64,000 nt of DNA from Heliopora coerulea (Eukaryota > Cnidaria > Anthozoa > Scleralcyonacea > Helioporidae), in NCBI GenBank assembly GCA_030142905.1, contig JASJOG010000290.1, positions 141,001 through 205,000 of the forward strand, in the 5' to 3' direction. Below, in pieces: positions 45,001 through 57,227 of this stretch. Position numbers and translations under genes: made by a program. Under the pieces are notes generated by a model. That model was not told where the DNA came from, ran no database searches, and saw only the letters and a list, made by a program, of their open reading frames with translations. Each line of letters begins with the position of its first letter. Position 1 is the first letter of the stretch.

Positions 45001-48000
45001 TCTTATAGACCGAGCGACGAAGGAGCGAGGTCTGTGCGAAAAAAACCCGAGGGCAAATACTTTCCCGTACAGACCAAACAAACGAGGTTAATAAGGAATT
45101 TATTATATGGCTTTTGGCTCCTTTTTTGATCGCTTTTAACGAAGTTTTGTGTTCGTGAGTTAGCGGCTTAGGTTTACTTGCTTGTTTTTGCCTGTTACAT
45201 CGTGGGTTTTGGCACCTATTCCTTTAGTTTTCTGCTTAAAGTTATCGTTGAGAACGTTCAACTTCTTTTTCCGTAATTTGTTTTTATAAATCTTCTGTAA
45301 AAGGTACCTGGATCTAGTTTGTTTTTCTTCAAATCAACTCGGAAGTTTTCCAGCCAAAACTAGCTGGTCTGTACGAAAAACATATTGCACGGCTAGGCAG
45401 CCAATCAGCGTGCGTCATTTTGCGTACAGACCGGATAGCGAGCTCAGCCATATAATAAAGAAAGAAGTATAACACACGGGTAAACGCATCTCGCAGAAGC
45501 GCTGATCTGAAAGTTTGTTTTAGTTGTTGCGCTAACGTGAAACTTCACTTAAATTGCTTGAACTGAACTCTATCCAATTAATTGCGATAACGGTTCGTCG
45601 TTGAAATCGGTACTACAAAGACATATTACAAACGAAGCGTGATCATTTTCTGAGAACGATTTCAAGTCATTAGAGCCTTGGTTATGTATAACTTAACTGT
45701 AGGTGTTTTCGTACATACGTTTGCTCATAAGAAAAGAGAAAAAATAAAATAAAAATAAAAAAGAAAGAAAAAATAAGAACCCTGGCACAAAATTTCCACA
45801 AGACAGTTATTTACACAGTACACATCCATAATTCATATATTGTATTATGTACATCACATTACGCTGAGCACACTTTAGTAACCGCAAGTTATGGGTTAGT
45901 GATATCCGGACTAACACCATACTGTACATCATTCATATGACGTACCAGGCTAAACTGGTTGACTTGGGCATAAAACTTTTCCAGATAGCTTTCTGAAACA
46001 GTTGTTTCAGATCCTGTGTAAATTAAAAAACAAAATATTTAAAAAGTAAAAAAGTACACTGTATTAACAACGTATATGAAGTGGCACTATAACATCAGTC
46101 GGTTCTTTTCATAGTCATTTAATGTTCACATTTCAAATTCACAGTCAAACCTCATTTCAATGACGTTAGGCCATCCTATAATAATACTATTAAATAGTAT
46201 TTAGTAGTATCAAATAATACTGCTACGAATTTCACTGAAATAATACCATGAATACCCCTATGTGGTCTGATTAAGAGGCACTCTAAATTACCTCTGCAGT
46301 AATCAAATCTTTTTTTAATTTTTATGGTGTATGCATGTGGATTAGGGAAGCTTGGACTAATTTTTACGGTTTATAGAAAGGTTTTTAAGTTTTCCTTTAT
46401 TAACCTGCATCATGAAAAGTTAGAAAAGCAGTCAGTGCTGTTGAGGGAACGTTCGGATTTCTCTCTTAACCACGCCGGCTTCAACGACGGCACGTTTGGC
46501 GGGATACCTAATTAATGTAATCGCATTTCCCCACGGCAGTAAACACGTGACAGCACCTTTTCATGTCGGCTTCCTTCGGCATAAGCTAGCATTTTTCTTT
46601 TGTAAGAACAAACGTGTAATCCGGTATGTTTCTTGTGGGAGAGCAGCAGTTGTTCAGCATCACCTCCGTTGTTCCTCGATAATTATAATATTACTCACTA
46701 ATACCATGAAAGTTGGGAAATTACAACTGTTCCCTCAAACCTTACAAAGCTTTATTTCTTGGTTTTTTGGGGACATTTTTCGGTAATTTCTCTCGTGTTG
46801 AGGTATAATGTTAAATACCTTCCACTCTGGCTTTTTCTTCTAAATAAATCCGCAGCCATCTTAACTGAAATTCTTTCTTTGGATACAAGTTATAATTAGG
46901 TTTTTCTACCACACCTGTAGAAAGTAAGAAACTTGGAAGAACATTCTTGCAAACGTTAGACAGATTTTGTACCTTCGCTGAAATCTATTCTCATTCAAGT
47001 TCTTCACTAAATTGAAGTTTTGATCTTAACCTACCCATATTAAAATCAAGTACCAAGTTTAACCTGAACTTACAACAGCCGTAATAATTGTAAACCCTTT
47101 TATTCACCACTTTCAATCCCAACTAATGTCACGCCAACGTCTGACAACTATTTTTATTTAATAAGGAAGGTCCAAATTTTATGGCGGCCAAGATTTGGAG
47201 AACAATACGTTCAAATTGAAAGCTACATGTCCTTTGATATTTGCGGTAAAAAACCTGCTAGAACACTCGGCGATTGGAACTGCTTTGAGAAAACCTTTTC
47301 AGGTGTCAGTGAAAACAGCGCAGCGTTTTCAAAACACAAGTTTTCGCAATGGACGAAGCACTGTAAAATAAATCGCCAGTAGTGAGTTATGAGCACACTT
47401 TTCTCGAACAATTTACTATACACTCAGTGAGGACTCGACTGAAGTTTAAAATGATTTCTAGAGCAATTCTGAAAAACACGCACTCGTGAGTTGCCTTTTC
47501 GACTCACGCGAGTTTTTTCGAAATTACGCTTAAAATCAAGCTTTTTCCTATACAAATCAAATGGCCTTCATAACCCTAAGTATTTAGAAAGAACAATTTA
47601 ACATGATAAAAAAGTATTTAGTTTAAAGAAAATGAAAATACCTCCATATTCGTTGAAATGGTTACCAATGTCAAATGGACTGTAGTTGTAGGCACCATAT
47701 TCATAATCAATAAAAGAAACGTCGTCTAAAAAGGCAACAAATGGCAAAACAAAACAAATGTTTGTAATGTTTGTTCATCAGAAATGTCAACTGATTTGCT
47801 CAAGGTATGATTGTTCAATAGACAAAATATGGCTTTCCAAAATCATTGTTTGAAGAAAACAGAGAAAATTAAACTTAGGATAAATAAACTCTCTATATGT
47901 TGAATGACGTTTTCAAGGAGATGTTCAAGCTTTTTAAGAGAGCTTAAATCAATTTTTAATGTTTTCATCATAAAAAAATTGGAAGACATCAAACTAAATT

Positions 48001-50277
48001 CTTACATAATTAAACAAAAGGTACATTTACTAGCTTTTACATGTAGTAAGTAACCTACAAGCTCAAAGCAACACCTCAGCTTTCATATAGTCTTTTTGTA
48101 GCCAGTATTTTGACAAATAATAGTATGAAATGGGGGGACAGTTATAAAATGCATTTCATTGAAATCTTTAATAAGAAGGCATTTGGATGAATTCTGTTGC
48201 TGCATGGTTGCAAAGGACAATTCATACTAGCAGCCAACTTGTACAGTATGTGGTATGGATCAAAGTGTAATTTTAGGAAACTTTTCACACAAAATAGTTG
48301 CTAATTTGGGAACTTTTTAAACATTATTAAATACAAAGAGGTTAAGGGATTTTTCTTGTTTGAATGATGAGGATTATATTACCTGATCACATCATCACAT
48401 GATAGAACTTCATGCATATAAATCAAGTACTGTCGATACACTGTAATCTTCCTTAGCGATGATTAAATGCCAACAAAACAAAATATAACTGAACACCCTT
48501 CACAAAGCATCTTCCAAGCACAAGTGTCTACCAATCATTATCCAACCAATCAGTCTAGAATTAGAGTTTTCATAGAATTGAATATGTTGCAATCCATATT
48601 ACTTGTTCATATTCCTTTTACATCTGTTTCTAATCTTGCTCACATCTTTTCTAACAATTTAAGATAACAAAGAATACTATGAGTACCTTCACTCTCATTG
48701 TAGATTATATTCTTGCATAGCAAATCATTGTGACAGTATACTAAAGGAATGTCCTCTTCAGCAAGTAAATCCTTGACTTCTTTGAGTTCTTCTGCTATGT
48801 TGATTTTACTAAGAATTTCTTTTTCATATCTGTAATGCAAATATTGAATCCTTTGGCACCTAATAGAATCTCAGGGCTCAAACTTGTAATGCACGATTAT
48901 GTTCCATAACACAGCAGTGAAATGTAAATAAAGCCAGTTATCTCTGAATACAGTACAATAAAATGCTAGGGAAAGGGAGTTAACAGTTTGTATGGGTTTT
49001 TGAAATTGTTAAAAGTTGACTCTACTTATTGTTGACTCTGTAAATTGAAGTTGATTCTATTTATTGTAGATAAATGTTTACAACAAAAGAAATTGCATTT
49101 TATTTAATTTTTGCATCACAGTGCATGGCCCAGTATGAAGTACTGTAGGTACCAATGCATAGGATAACTCACTGCACAGTCATTCTTCATGTCCTTTTGA
49201 TGATGGTGGGGGAGGGGGGGCAGACAGAAGGCCAATCATGTTTTGCATGCTTAGAAAAGTAATGAAGAAAACACATCATCTTCCTCATTATTGGGGAAAC
49301 AGATAAGTATTAAAAGATGTAAAAGTATATGCTAATAGCCATCTCCTTAACCCATAAAGGAGCAAGGGTGCATTTTAGTATCTTACTCTGGCTAATACCA
49401 GACGATTTTACTTGTCAAATGGATGAACCCTGACCCTTAATGAGTTAATATACGTACAAGTATAAAAAGGTGGCCATTTGTTACTGATTACGTTACTTCA
49501 TCCATATGCACTATTAAAATACAAGACTACTAATTGCTAGCAATTCTGGAGGAACGGCATTTGAAGGAAAACAAAAATCAAAACAAGTATAAAAAGAAAT
49601 GGGGCGCAAAAATATCATGGACACTTAATTCTCCTACTACTCCTCCCCCACTTAAACAAAACAAGAGAGACTCTTTCATGGCTATGAATAAAGTGCGATA
49701 GTATTGCTGTCCACAAACTGACAAACCGGCGTCTACATACTCACCTTTCTTGCTTTACAGAATCTTGAAATCTTTCAGGTAAAACACGCAAAAACTTTTC
49801 AGCCATAGTGAACGCACAAGGCTCCTGTATCTTTACGTCCGACGGTAGCTTTATAGCGTGTATATGAGCAATTTTTTTGGCAATAAGCTCGCTCAAATGA
49901 AGGTCAGACATCTCCTCAGTTTCGAGGGTTCGACCAGGTATAAATCCGCAGCAGTATCCATTCTCGAATGTGCAGTACAAAGGTGGAGCAAAGCCTTTAG
50001 AATGTAGGAACACGACGTTTGCTAATTCCTTCTTCCGATCAATGAACATCTCCGTCTGGTTTCCGTATATTCTGAACATAACAAGGTCTTTCTCGTCAGC
50101 ATTCTTCAACGTACAACCTACAAGTTTGTTGCTAATTCCTTCGTTGAAATACTTAAACTGGAGATTTTCTATCGACCAGGCAGGCCTTAACTGTCCCAGT
50201 ATTTTAATGACACTAGGTTCACTGTTTTCAAACGGAATCGTCACATCAAAATGCGTCCCACCACTCGGCGACTGCAT
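42056..50277 (-). CDS. ETNK1: ethanolamine kinase, complete (seven exons, 352 residues)
   Basis: It phosphorylates ethanolamine, the first step of the CDP-ethanolamine route to phosphatidylethanolamine, in the cytosol. Exons in order: 50277-49745, 48829-48687, 47725-47642, 46914-46819, 46013-45946, 43473-43400, 42116-42056; all phases agree. Exon 1 has the N-lobe: ISNKLVGC, VMFRIYGNQTEMFIDRKKE, APPLYCTFENGYCCGFIPGR and IAKKIAHIHAIKLP. Exon 2 carries the Brenner motif VYCHNDLLCKNIIYNESEG with the catalytic Asp. Exon 3 has FIDYEYGAYNY and DIGNHFNEYG, with the metal-binding Asp in FIDYEY. Exon 4 has NYNLYPKKEFQLRWLRIYLE, exon 5 AQVNQFSL, exon 6 NLFWGVWSLLQANFSSIDFD and exon 7 EYLRKKDEF then stop. 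These match ETNK rather than choline kinase (IYG rather than RIFG-type, and HNDLLCKN). The start ATG at 50277 is the first in frame; the frame is open upstream to 50298. ETNK1 versus ETNK2 cannot be decided. Confidence 0.9.
42740..42970. repeat. interspersed repeat, GTTTACTGGCTTGTTTTTAT family, copy 1
   Basis: This shares GGTTTACTGGCTTGTTTTTA, GTTTTCTACTTAAAATCATC and CCGGATAAGGAGCTCAGACAT with the copy at 44935-45462. It lies in an ethanolamine kinase intron. Confidence 0.5.
43836..44160 (+). mobile_element. tRNA-derived SINE inside a foldback
   Basis: A tRNA-like head at about 43997 (A box TAGCTCAGTTGGCAGAGCAT, B box GCGGGCTTGATTCCC) is flanked by inverted arms of about 70 bases. GACCCAAGTTGATAATTTTA at 43826-43845, then AAAATCTCGAGTGTCTAGAT, faces ATCTAGACTCTCGAGATTTT and AAAATTATCAACT near 44115-44155. 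A pre-head segment TTAATCGGCATTACCACCAT also occurs, degenerate, near 32150. Confidence 0.6.
44291..44369. repeat. perfect hairpin, 35-base arms
   Basis: The arm at 44291-44325 (starts ATAGTTGGAACTAAATGAAG) is the exact complement of 44335-44369, around a 9-base loop. No mismatch was found. It sits in an ethanolamine kinase intron. Confidence 0.9.
44374..44421. repeat. perfect hairpin, 23-base arms
   Basis: The arm AGCTGCTGTTCACATGTATA plus TGC at 44374-44396 is exactly complementary to 44399-44421, with only two bases (CA) between. It begins five bases after the preceding 35-base hairpin. Confidence 0.9.
44935..45462. repeat. interspersed repeat, TTATTATATGGCT termini, copy 2
   Basis: TTTATTATATGGCTTTTGGC near 45099 is mirrored by GAGCTCAGCCATATAATAAA at 45441-45460. 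The left part (TTACTTATTAACCAAGTGTAAGG, with CGAGCGACGAAGGAGCGAGG) resembles 55690-55815. It is in an ethanolamine kinase intron and noncoding. Confidence 0.55.
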
Positions 50278-50369
50278 GATTCTACCGGTGTGTCCCAATT
50301 CCGACTTCCAAAGGTGTGGAGTTGTTGAAATATTCCAAACTGAGCACGAAGTATGAATGGTCAGCAGAT

Positions 50370-50540
50370 ATTTTATTTAGTTATATATTTTTATTTATTT
50401 ATTTATTTATTTAATTATTTATTTATTTATTTATTTATCTATCAATTAATCAATTGACTTATCAACTTATTCATTCATTGATTTACTTGTTCATTCATTC
50501 ATTCATTCACCCATTCATCCACTTGTTCGCTCTTCCATTC
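50370..50540. repeat. TTTA and CATT simple repeats
   Basis: (TTTA)n at about 50384-50440, then TTCATTCATTCA runs. It lies just upstream of the ethanolamine kinase start and gives a spurious frame. Confidence 0.85.
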
Positions 50541-51170
50541 TTTCTTCCGTCTATCCATCCAAATGGGTTTGGCACGACTGATTGCTTTTTCGTTAACTCA
50601 TTCCATTGTTTCTTATCTTCCCGAAAGAGGACACATTTGATTTTCCAAGTAAGGATCGTCTTTTCTATTTATAGATTTTACTTTTTTGGAACGCAGCCGC
50701 AAACATAGCTCGAATGAAATGATTGTCTTGATGATATTTTACGTCAACGCAACATCGTTCACTTAAATAAATTTCAGGGCGTAAAATTGATAAGCTTACC
50801 ATGCACTCCACAGATCCGTAGCGAGCCTGTCATACCGGGAGGGACACTAAATTATCCAGGGGTTGCCAAACCTATAGATACAGCGCAAGTTTAGTGACAG
50901 CAAATGACTATTAGTTTACATTGAGTCGGTTTTCTTTGTTATTCATAGGGATGTATGTCGCATACATTCCTAAAGCTTAGGGAGGGATTTGATATTCTCC
51001 AGGGAAAAGCGGGGTTGATGAATTAAAATGAATGAATAACTAAAAATTCGCAGGATATTTTAGGGATACAGACCAGGGATGTATCCATATACATCCCGTG
51101 AATTTTTGATTATCCAAGCCATCTAATTTATCAAAACCACTTTTTTCTAGAACACGAGACTATCAAAGAG

Positions 51171-51903
51171 CTACCTGCAAAACCTTCCTGCAGAATCAAA
51201 CATAATAATAATATCACTAGGAGGATACACTTCTCCATGGGGTTTCTTTTTCCTTCTCTCGACAACAAACTTGCTTAACCAGTAATTGAGCTCATCGTTA
51301 TTTAGTTTCAAAATATCCGGTTCGACATTCTTATAGTAATCACTCGTCGACATCTCACTTCACCGATTTCGTTCCTACGCCCATTCCTGCCAAGTTCTTA
51401 CACACCAAGCAGTGTTTCCTTTCGTATCTTCAGGGGTTCTTTTCTTGTTCAATTTACTAAGATCCTAGTCCAAAATTCTATTTCAGAATCATCCTCAGGG
51501 TATTATGAAACGAAACTTCACAATTAACCTACACTGCTGAAGTCAACTGAAAAATGTTGACTCGAGCGGGATTTGAACTCGCACCTTCGGGATACCGGTC
51601 CGCCGCTCTACCTGTTGAGCTATCGAGTCCACAGGGATTGGAGGCCAGTTTTTATCCAATTTAAGTGCACGAAATATTCTCGCAATAGTCCGAAATTATG
51701 GTGCCGCTTATTAATTCTGGCCCTCGTGTTAGATCTTCTAGTACCCGATTAGCCGTATTGCTTGATTCTTCTTCGTCTGCTTTCGCAGTTGCCTGTAGTA
51801 CTTCAGTGAATATATCCATGATATTACAGCCTTGTGGACTTTCTCCGCTACGGAAAACATTTTGCGTCAAGTATGTTTCTTCGTCACTGCTATACTCTGT
51901 CAT
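51171..51903 (-). pseudogene. Crypton-type recombinase remnant interrupted by a SINE
   Basis: The N-terminal frame (51903-51661) starts MTEYSSDEETYLTQNVF, paralleling [13 protein letters not shown] of the intact copy at 18040-19500, and has an EDLTRG like the other's QDLTKD. After a tRNA-derived insertion, the frame 51353-51171 gives [20 protein letters not shown], then EVYPPS, matching [21 protein letters not shown]. The catalytic C-terminal half is missing. A dead relative, clearly diverged rather than a recent copy. Confidence 0.68.
51484..51655 (-). mobile_element. tRNA-derived SINE inserted in the Crypton remnant
   Basis: On the minus strand, GATAGCTCAACAGGTAGAGC (A box) and GTGCGAGTTCAAATCCCGCT (B box) form a tRNA-like head near 51635-51550. 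A body follows towards 51484 (ATACCCTGAGGATGATTCTG). The body resembles the degenerate copy at 31300-31440. Confidence 0.65.
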
Positions 51904-52932
51904 AACGTATAACCAACAGCTTGACTTTAATTTTCCAAATGAAAGTACCTAATAGTGGCAAAGCTAGACCATATGCATATTTGGGGACAGGAATAACATC
52001 AAAGTTATTCATACAGACGAGAACAAAGCATGTCATCTCCTCTTGGACTTGCAAAAATAAAATTAAACAACAAGAATTTTTCTTTGTTTCGTCTTTTATT
52101 TGGCTCTTGGCTTATGCTTGGACTATAATCTTATGCTTATGATTACAACGATCTTTACGTTGCAGGCTTGACTTCATTCCTTTGTTTTGCCTTTCGTTTT
52201 GTTCTTATGCTTATGCTTACAATCACATGTGAACCAGGCTTGAAACGTACACCCTCCATGGTAATTTTTTAATTGTGCAATTTTTCCCTAGAGGAAAACT
52301 TTTCTAATGTGAACTAAGTCAGATACTCCGAACCGCGGCTCTGAACCTGATACATCCCTCAGGCCCTACGTCCTTCAAGATTTATCTGGCTGAGAGCCTC
52401 CGTTGTCGATATCTAACTCTTACATACTTGCAATGCAAGTGAGAAGAAAATTTTATTTTATTTAATACGTTTGAAAGTAACTTAGTCTTTGGTCAACAAA
52501 GACGAGTGCATGAGTTGTACTGTCAATTCTTAATACACGGAAAGGCATTCTCAACAATCAAACCTGATTTTACGAGGCAAAAAAATGGTAAATTTTGGCT
52601 AGCGCATGTTAGTTTCTGCGTCAATATTTCGAATATAGTGGGCTGGCAGCGTTTCAAATTTTTCTGACGTTTCTTATAGTTCCATGATTTTCAGGTGCTA
52701 ATGTAGCTATGCAATAAGTTAATAATTTTTATGGTAGATGGCCCATTAATTCTTTAAACCGTCTTCACAATCCGAAATCAAATTGCTTCCACCAAATGAT
52801 ATGCGAAACATTACAGTAAAGCGACTGTAAAACGTCCACGCTCTGACGACTAATTACAAACAGTTTAACTTAAAAAAATTTGAAAAAGGGGTGAGACGTA
52901 GGTTTATCGTAGCCCGGCAGTGATTTAACGCC

Positions 52933-53008
52933 AGTCCTAACCTTAATACAAACCCGACCCTAATCCTAACCCCAACCGTAATCGTAATCGTAATCCTAAC
53001 CCTAATCC
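52933..53008. repeat. short telomere-like patch
   Basis: CCCTAATCCTAACCCCAACC and following variants resemble the degenerate array at 2210-4062, here only about 75 bases. A shorter TTAGGG patch lies at 60488-60505. Confidence 0.55.
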
Positions 53009-53778
53009 TTTTCCGAGTTTCCCTTAGAGAGGTAATATTCATCTATTTAAGCACATTTTCACAATTGATGCTATTCATCTTTTCGGGGGTGAGACTGTGT
53101 CGAATATTTCGACAGCTTCGTCTTTACTGCCACAAAGAGAAACTAAAGTATTGTTCCATGGAATAAATTGTATTACAAAACGGTAAAAGGAGATCATTGT
53201 CAGCCGCTCTGGCTAATTCTACAATCTAGTTTCCTGTACTTGTCTTACAGAAACCTTTGACCAATTTTCCTTAAAGAAGGTGTTACACTACGCAATTTTT
53301 AGTGCAAATTGTCTCGGAACGGCTGAATTTGTTGCGTTGCAGGTGCATTGGTAAGGGGTGTCACACTGGAATCTTTCATGCAACTTGTCTCGCAATTCTC
53401 GCAAAAATGACCGCAGTCCTTAAACGATTTTCAAGAACTCAATATCTTATAAAACTTTCTATCTACACAGGCATTATCTTTTTGCATTCGTTTAAATTCC
53501 CTGGACATAGAGGTTCGAAGACTATGAAATACCCTTTCAATATCTTCAACCGACATGTGCAAACGTCGCGAGAGCAGTCGTGTGTCGTCGAACTTCTTCT
53601 TGATCTTTTTTGTTTTATTCTTATTCTTATTTAATGTTATTTAAACACAGTAGCCTTTCAGATAGTCTGCTTTTCAAAGGGCCGTGTAAATTTCTACTTA
53701 CAAACATTAAGCTAATATATTACATACCTATATTACAAACTATATATAGCTATATACAAAATAAAATAAGTGAATTAT

Positions 53779-54060
53779 TCACTGGTTGGCTAACAGATTT
53801 TTGAATGTTTTCAAGGTCTTTGTATTAATATTGTTTACTATATGTTCATCTAACCTGTTCCAACACACAGCTCCTCTATAGGAAAAACTTCGCTTTAGGA
53901 AATCAGTTCTTGGCTTATTTAGTATAAGTTTGGTGTTATTACTCCAAATATTATTGTCTTTATAATTGCCAGCGAAGTATTCCACAGCGATGCTCTCTTT
54001 CAACTCTATTAGTAACTACTTTTTTACCTAGACTCTCCAAAGCTCGAGAATGAACTTTTA
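53779..54060 (-). pseudogene. non-LTR retrotransposon ORF2 C-terminal fragment
   Basis: The minus-strand frame ends with TDFLKRSFSYRGAVCWNRLD, then INTKTLKTFKNLL and stop. The pattern FxKxSFxYxGAxxWNxLP with a terminal SLKxFKxxL is the usual C-terminus of CR1/L2/Jockey-type reverse transcriptases. Everything upstream is lost. Confidence 0.55.
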
Positions 54061-55689
54061 AAAAAGCAATCGAGTCACTGCAACTTTGTTTTTAAAATTC
54101 ACCACAGGAAAGACCCGGTGGACGAAGCTTCATGACGAATTTTTATTGGCTGATCAAACAGAACATTGCGAGACAAGTTGCAAGAGGTGTTACACTGTAC
54201 AATGCTTCAAAAATCTGTTGAGGTGTCGCCGCAATCGTTGCGAAAAGTAGGACTAGATTCTACTCAAGGACATAAATCCTGGGGGATGGGGGGACATATT
54301 CCCCTTTTTGGACAGAGGGGAATAAATATATAATTATCCCCCCCCCACTTTTTGCAAAGTTCGTGACAACTGAAGCCTAATTTGTGTTCCCTCGGCGCTT
54401 GTGGTTCCATGTTTACCTTTACGATTTTTCGGTATACCCTTTTTCAGCCCCAATTTTTACCTAGGTATTGTTGGTTCGAATACATGACAAATTATGAAAA
54501 TTTGCCAAGTTATTTTACAGTCCGATCGTTCTTCTTTGGACGCCATTTTGTAAACAATCATAAAAACTTCCATCATCCGTCTAGTTCTGTTTTACTAGGC
54601 CTTAGCTTGGGACAAACTTTTAAAGCCATTTATTTTCGTACTTCTTGTCTATTAAACTATCGAATACGAAGTCGGAAGATTACTCTTCATGAACTTCTAG
54701 ACTTCGAAGTTGATCCCTGTTAAACCCACATTAGACCCTGCTTGTAGTTAAGTAAAATACCTGAAGCTTGAGCCCCCAGAATTGACCCTAGTTGAACATA
54801 AAGACTAGAGTGAAACGAAAAATGCGACGTCATCATTATTTACCCGTGTCTTATTGTCAATAAATTATTCGTTGAATAAAAGTGAGATGGGCTGACGAGT
54901 GGTTTTAAAAGACATGGTCGCTAGCCTAACTCTCGTGTGTCATTACGCTTGGAAAACTGTAATGTGATAAACTAGCTGGTATGTAAGGAAGAATATTTTT
55001 CGGTGTTGAAAATTTTTGGTGGCAAAACCTGTTCGACATTGAACCCCTAGCATTCCGTCTTTGAAATAAGCGAAGCTATATTTTGTCAAGAATCTCCTTT
55101 TAAAAATTACCCCAGTAACCCACCCAACGTAGATTCGTCTGAACTAAATCGAACGACTCTACACATTGCATTTAACATGCATCTGGGAAAGTTAGATGTA
55201 TTTATTCAACCAACACTGTCAGTAAGGCCGCAACATACAAAAACATAACGGTAAGACAAACAACTATTATGTCAAAACTCTAAAGGTAGTCGACTGTCGC
55301 GGTAAAGACGGCGACTTGTTCATTTAACCATATTCCTTTATGCAAAATAGAGGTCCTATCTCAATGAAATGTAGGAAGATATGATCTCGAAATGATTAAC
55401 TGTGACATGAAGAAAGCTCTTTCCGCTCTAATTCAAAGTAATATATCAAACACACTGTTGCTGTTACTATAGAGCTAATTCAAGTTTGCAAGGCATAGTG
55501 GTTAAATGTACATCATCTTTTTTGGTGCCGCCAACTACATAAAATTTGTAATACATTTTATATGGTTCACGTAAATATACCTAGCTACAGAAATCGATCT
55601 TTTTCACATGCTCAAATCAAGAATGCAATTACTGTTTTATCACATATTTTATTCCTTTTATGTACAATTCATCTGGGAAAGAAATTGAA

Positions 55690-55815
55690 TACGTCGTGAT
55701 TGCTTATTAATCCAGTGTGAGGTTCCCGCACATACTCAGCGACAAAAGAGCGAGGTCTTCCCTCATAGAAGGAACAAGCGAGATTAGGTTAATAAGGAAT
55801 TTATTATATGGCTTT
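55690..55815. repeat. interspersed repeat, TTATTATATGGCT family, copy 3 (partial)
   Basis: TTGCTTATTAATCCAGTGTG, GACAAAAGAGCGAGGTCTTC and AATAAGGAATTTATTATATG match the element at 44935-45110. Confidence 0.5.
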
Positions 55816-55844
55816 TTAATGTTGGAGAAAACGTGAGAGCTTAG

Positions 55845-55960
55845 ATATATTAAGGTAGATAAACGATCTTCAAGCTCGATACTCAGAAAATGATTTCTGA
55901 AGCCCAGACGGGGATCGAACCCGCAACCTTCTGATGACCGGTGAGACGCTCTAACCTTAG
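55845..55960 (-). mobile_element. tRNA-derived SINE
   Basis: The minus strand shows GGTTAGAGCGTCTCACCGGT and a perfect B box GGGTTCGATCCCCGTC (about 55922-55907), then the tail CTTCAGAAATCATTTTCTGA, GTATCGAGCTTGAAGATCGT shared with 15540-15603. The A box side is truncated. Confidence 0.65.
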
Positions 55961-57031
55961 AATTGTATTTATATTTAATATAGTACACGGCTCACTGGAA
56001 GAACATTTCGAAATGAAGTGATCTCGTGTTTAAATAAAGATCAAACAAAACAAACAATTCTGTATGTGTCCTAAGACTATGAGCAGAGAATTGTAGCGAA
56101 CACGCGGCACTTCTACGACGATGTGTCTTTAAGAGAGCATGAGTGAAAGAAAATGAATAACGATCGCTCTCTAGTTTAATCTTGGACTTGATGTCTGCGT
56201 TGTTTAACCGAGAACGTTTCTGTGTTCCCGCCAAAATGTCAACTCTTGAAATGTAGAATGCTATCGGTTGTTTTATTCCAAAATATCTAACTAACATTGA
56301 TCAGTGTTCAAGGAAACGAAAGACATGTTAAAATTCACTGAGCTTTTGGCTTTTTTAATGCTATAATATGTTAGCTAAAAGAAAACACGGTGAGACAAGA
56401 TGGAATACACTAATATGGAATAAAACGGGAGGGACGGCATGGAGTGGGTTAGGATGAGATTAAGACAGGACAGGATAGGATAAAATTGGATAGGATGGGA
56501 TGAGATAATACAGGACGGGATAGGATAGGCTGGGGCAGAATAGATAGGTAGAATAGGATAGGATAGGATAGGATAGGATATGATAAGATAGGATAGCAAT
56601 ATCTCTATCGTTGTCGAAGTCTCAGCTTGCTAAAACTCCCTAACGTTTACAAAAATACTTCAAAAAAAGGGAAGTAAATCTATCAAACTTTTAATCTGGA
56701 CATACGTATTACGTTAATCATGAATGTTCTCGTTCGATGATTATACATGGTCGCCGTGACTGCACTGAGGACTATAAATTTTAACTCCTAATGGAATCCA
56801 CCTACTACTTTATCGATTCACTTCAAGACCTTGGAAATTCAAAATCAGTTCACGAAACTAAGATCACCGAAGGCGGTCTACCTACGTGCTAGTAATTGAT
56901 AATTTGCTATTACATTAGTTATCGATTTCCAAAAAAATATCGTTCGCTCTCAATTCTTAGTTACAAAACCTTAATGATGAAACAATTGCGATCTTTAGAC
57001 CACTCCTACATAACTGTTTCGCTTCAAAAAT

Positions 57032-57037
57032 TTTATT
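57032..57037 (-). terminator. candidate polyadenylation signal of the insulin-receptor-type gene
   Basis: AATAAA on the minus strand lies about 190 bases after the stop codon at 57228. It is the nearest downstream copy I noted. Confidence 0.35.
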
Positions 57038-57227
57038 TCCGATTTCTTGTGAGCTCTGGGATTCATTTAACCAAAGTTCTTCTCTTCGGTTAAGAAGACT
57101 GCATATTGTTAGACAGAAAATGTTATATGATAACTTTTTGTGCCTGCGTATGTTTTTGTTAATTCATCAGACCAGCTCTCTTACTATCTGACAACATGTA
57201 CCCCCCCTAAAAAATTACTTGAAAACA

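Larger units (their letters stand above)
50541..57227. other. intergenic region between the ethanolamine kinase and insulin-receptor-type genes
   Basis: 6.7 kb without a supported host gene. It holds a broken Crypton with an inserted SINE (51171-51903), a small telomere-like patch (52933-53008), a LINE 3' fragment (53779-54060), a repeat copy (55690-55815), a SINE (55845-55960) and a GGATA microsatellite (about 56465-56600). 54100-55680 shows nothing I recognise. Confidence 0.55.
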
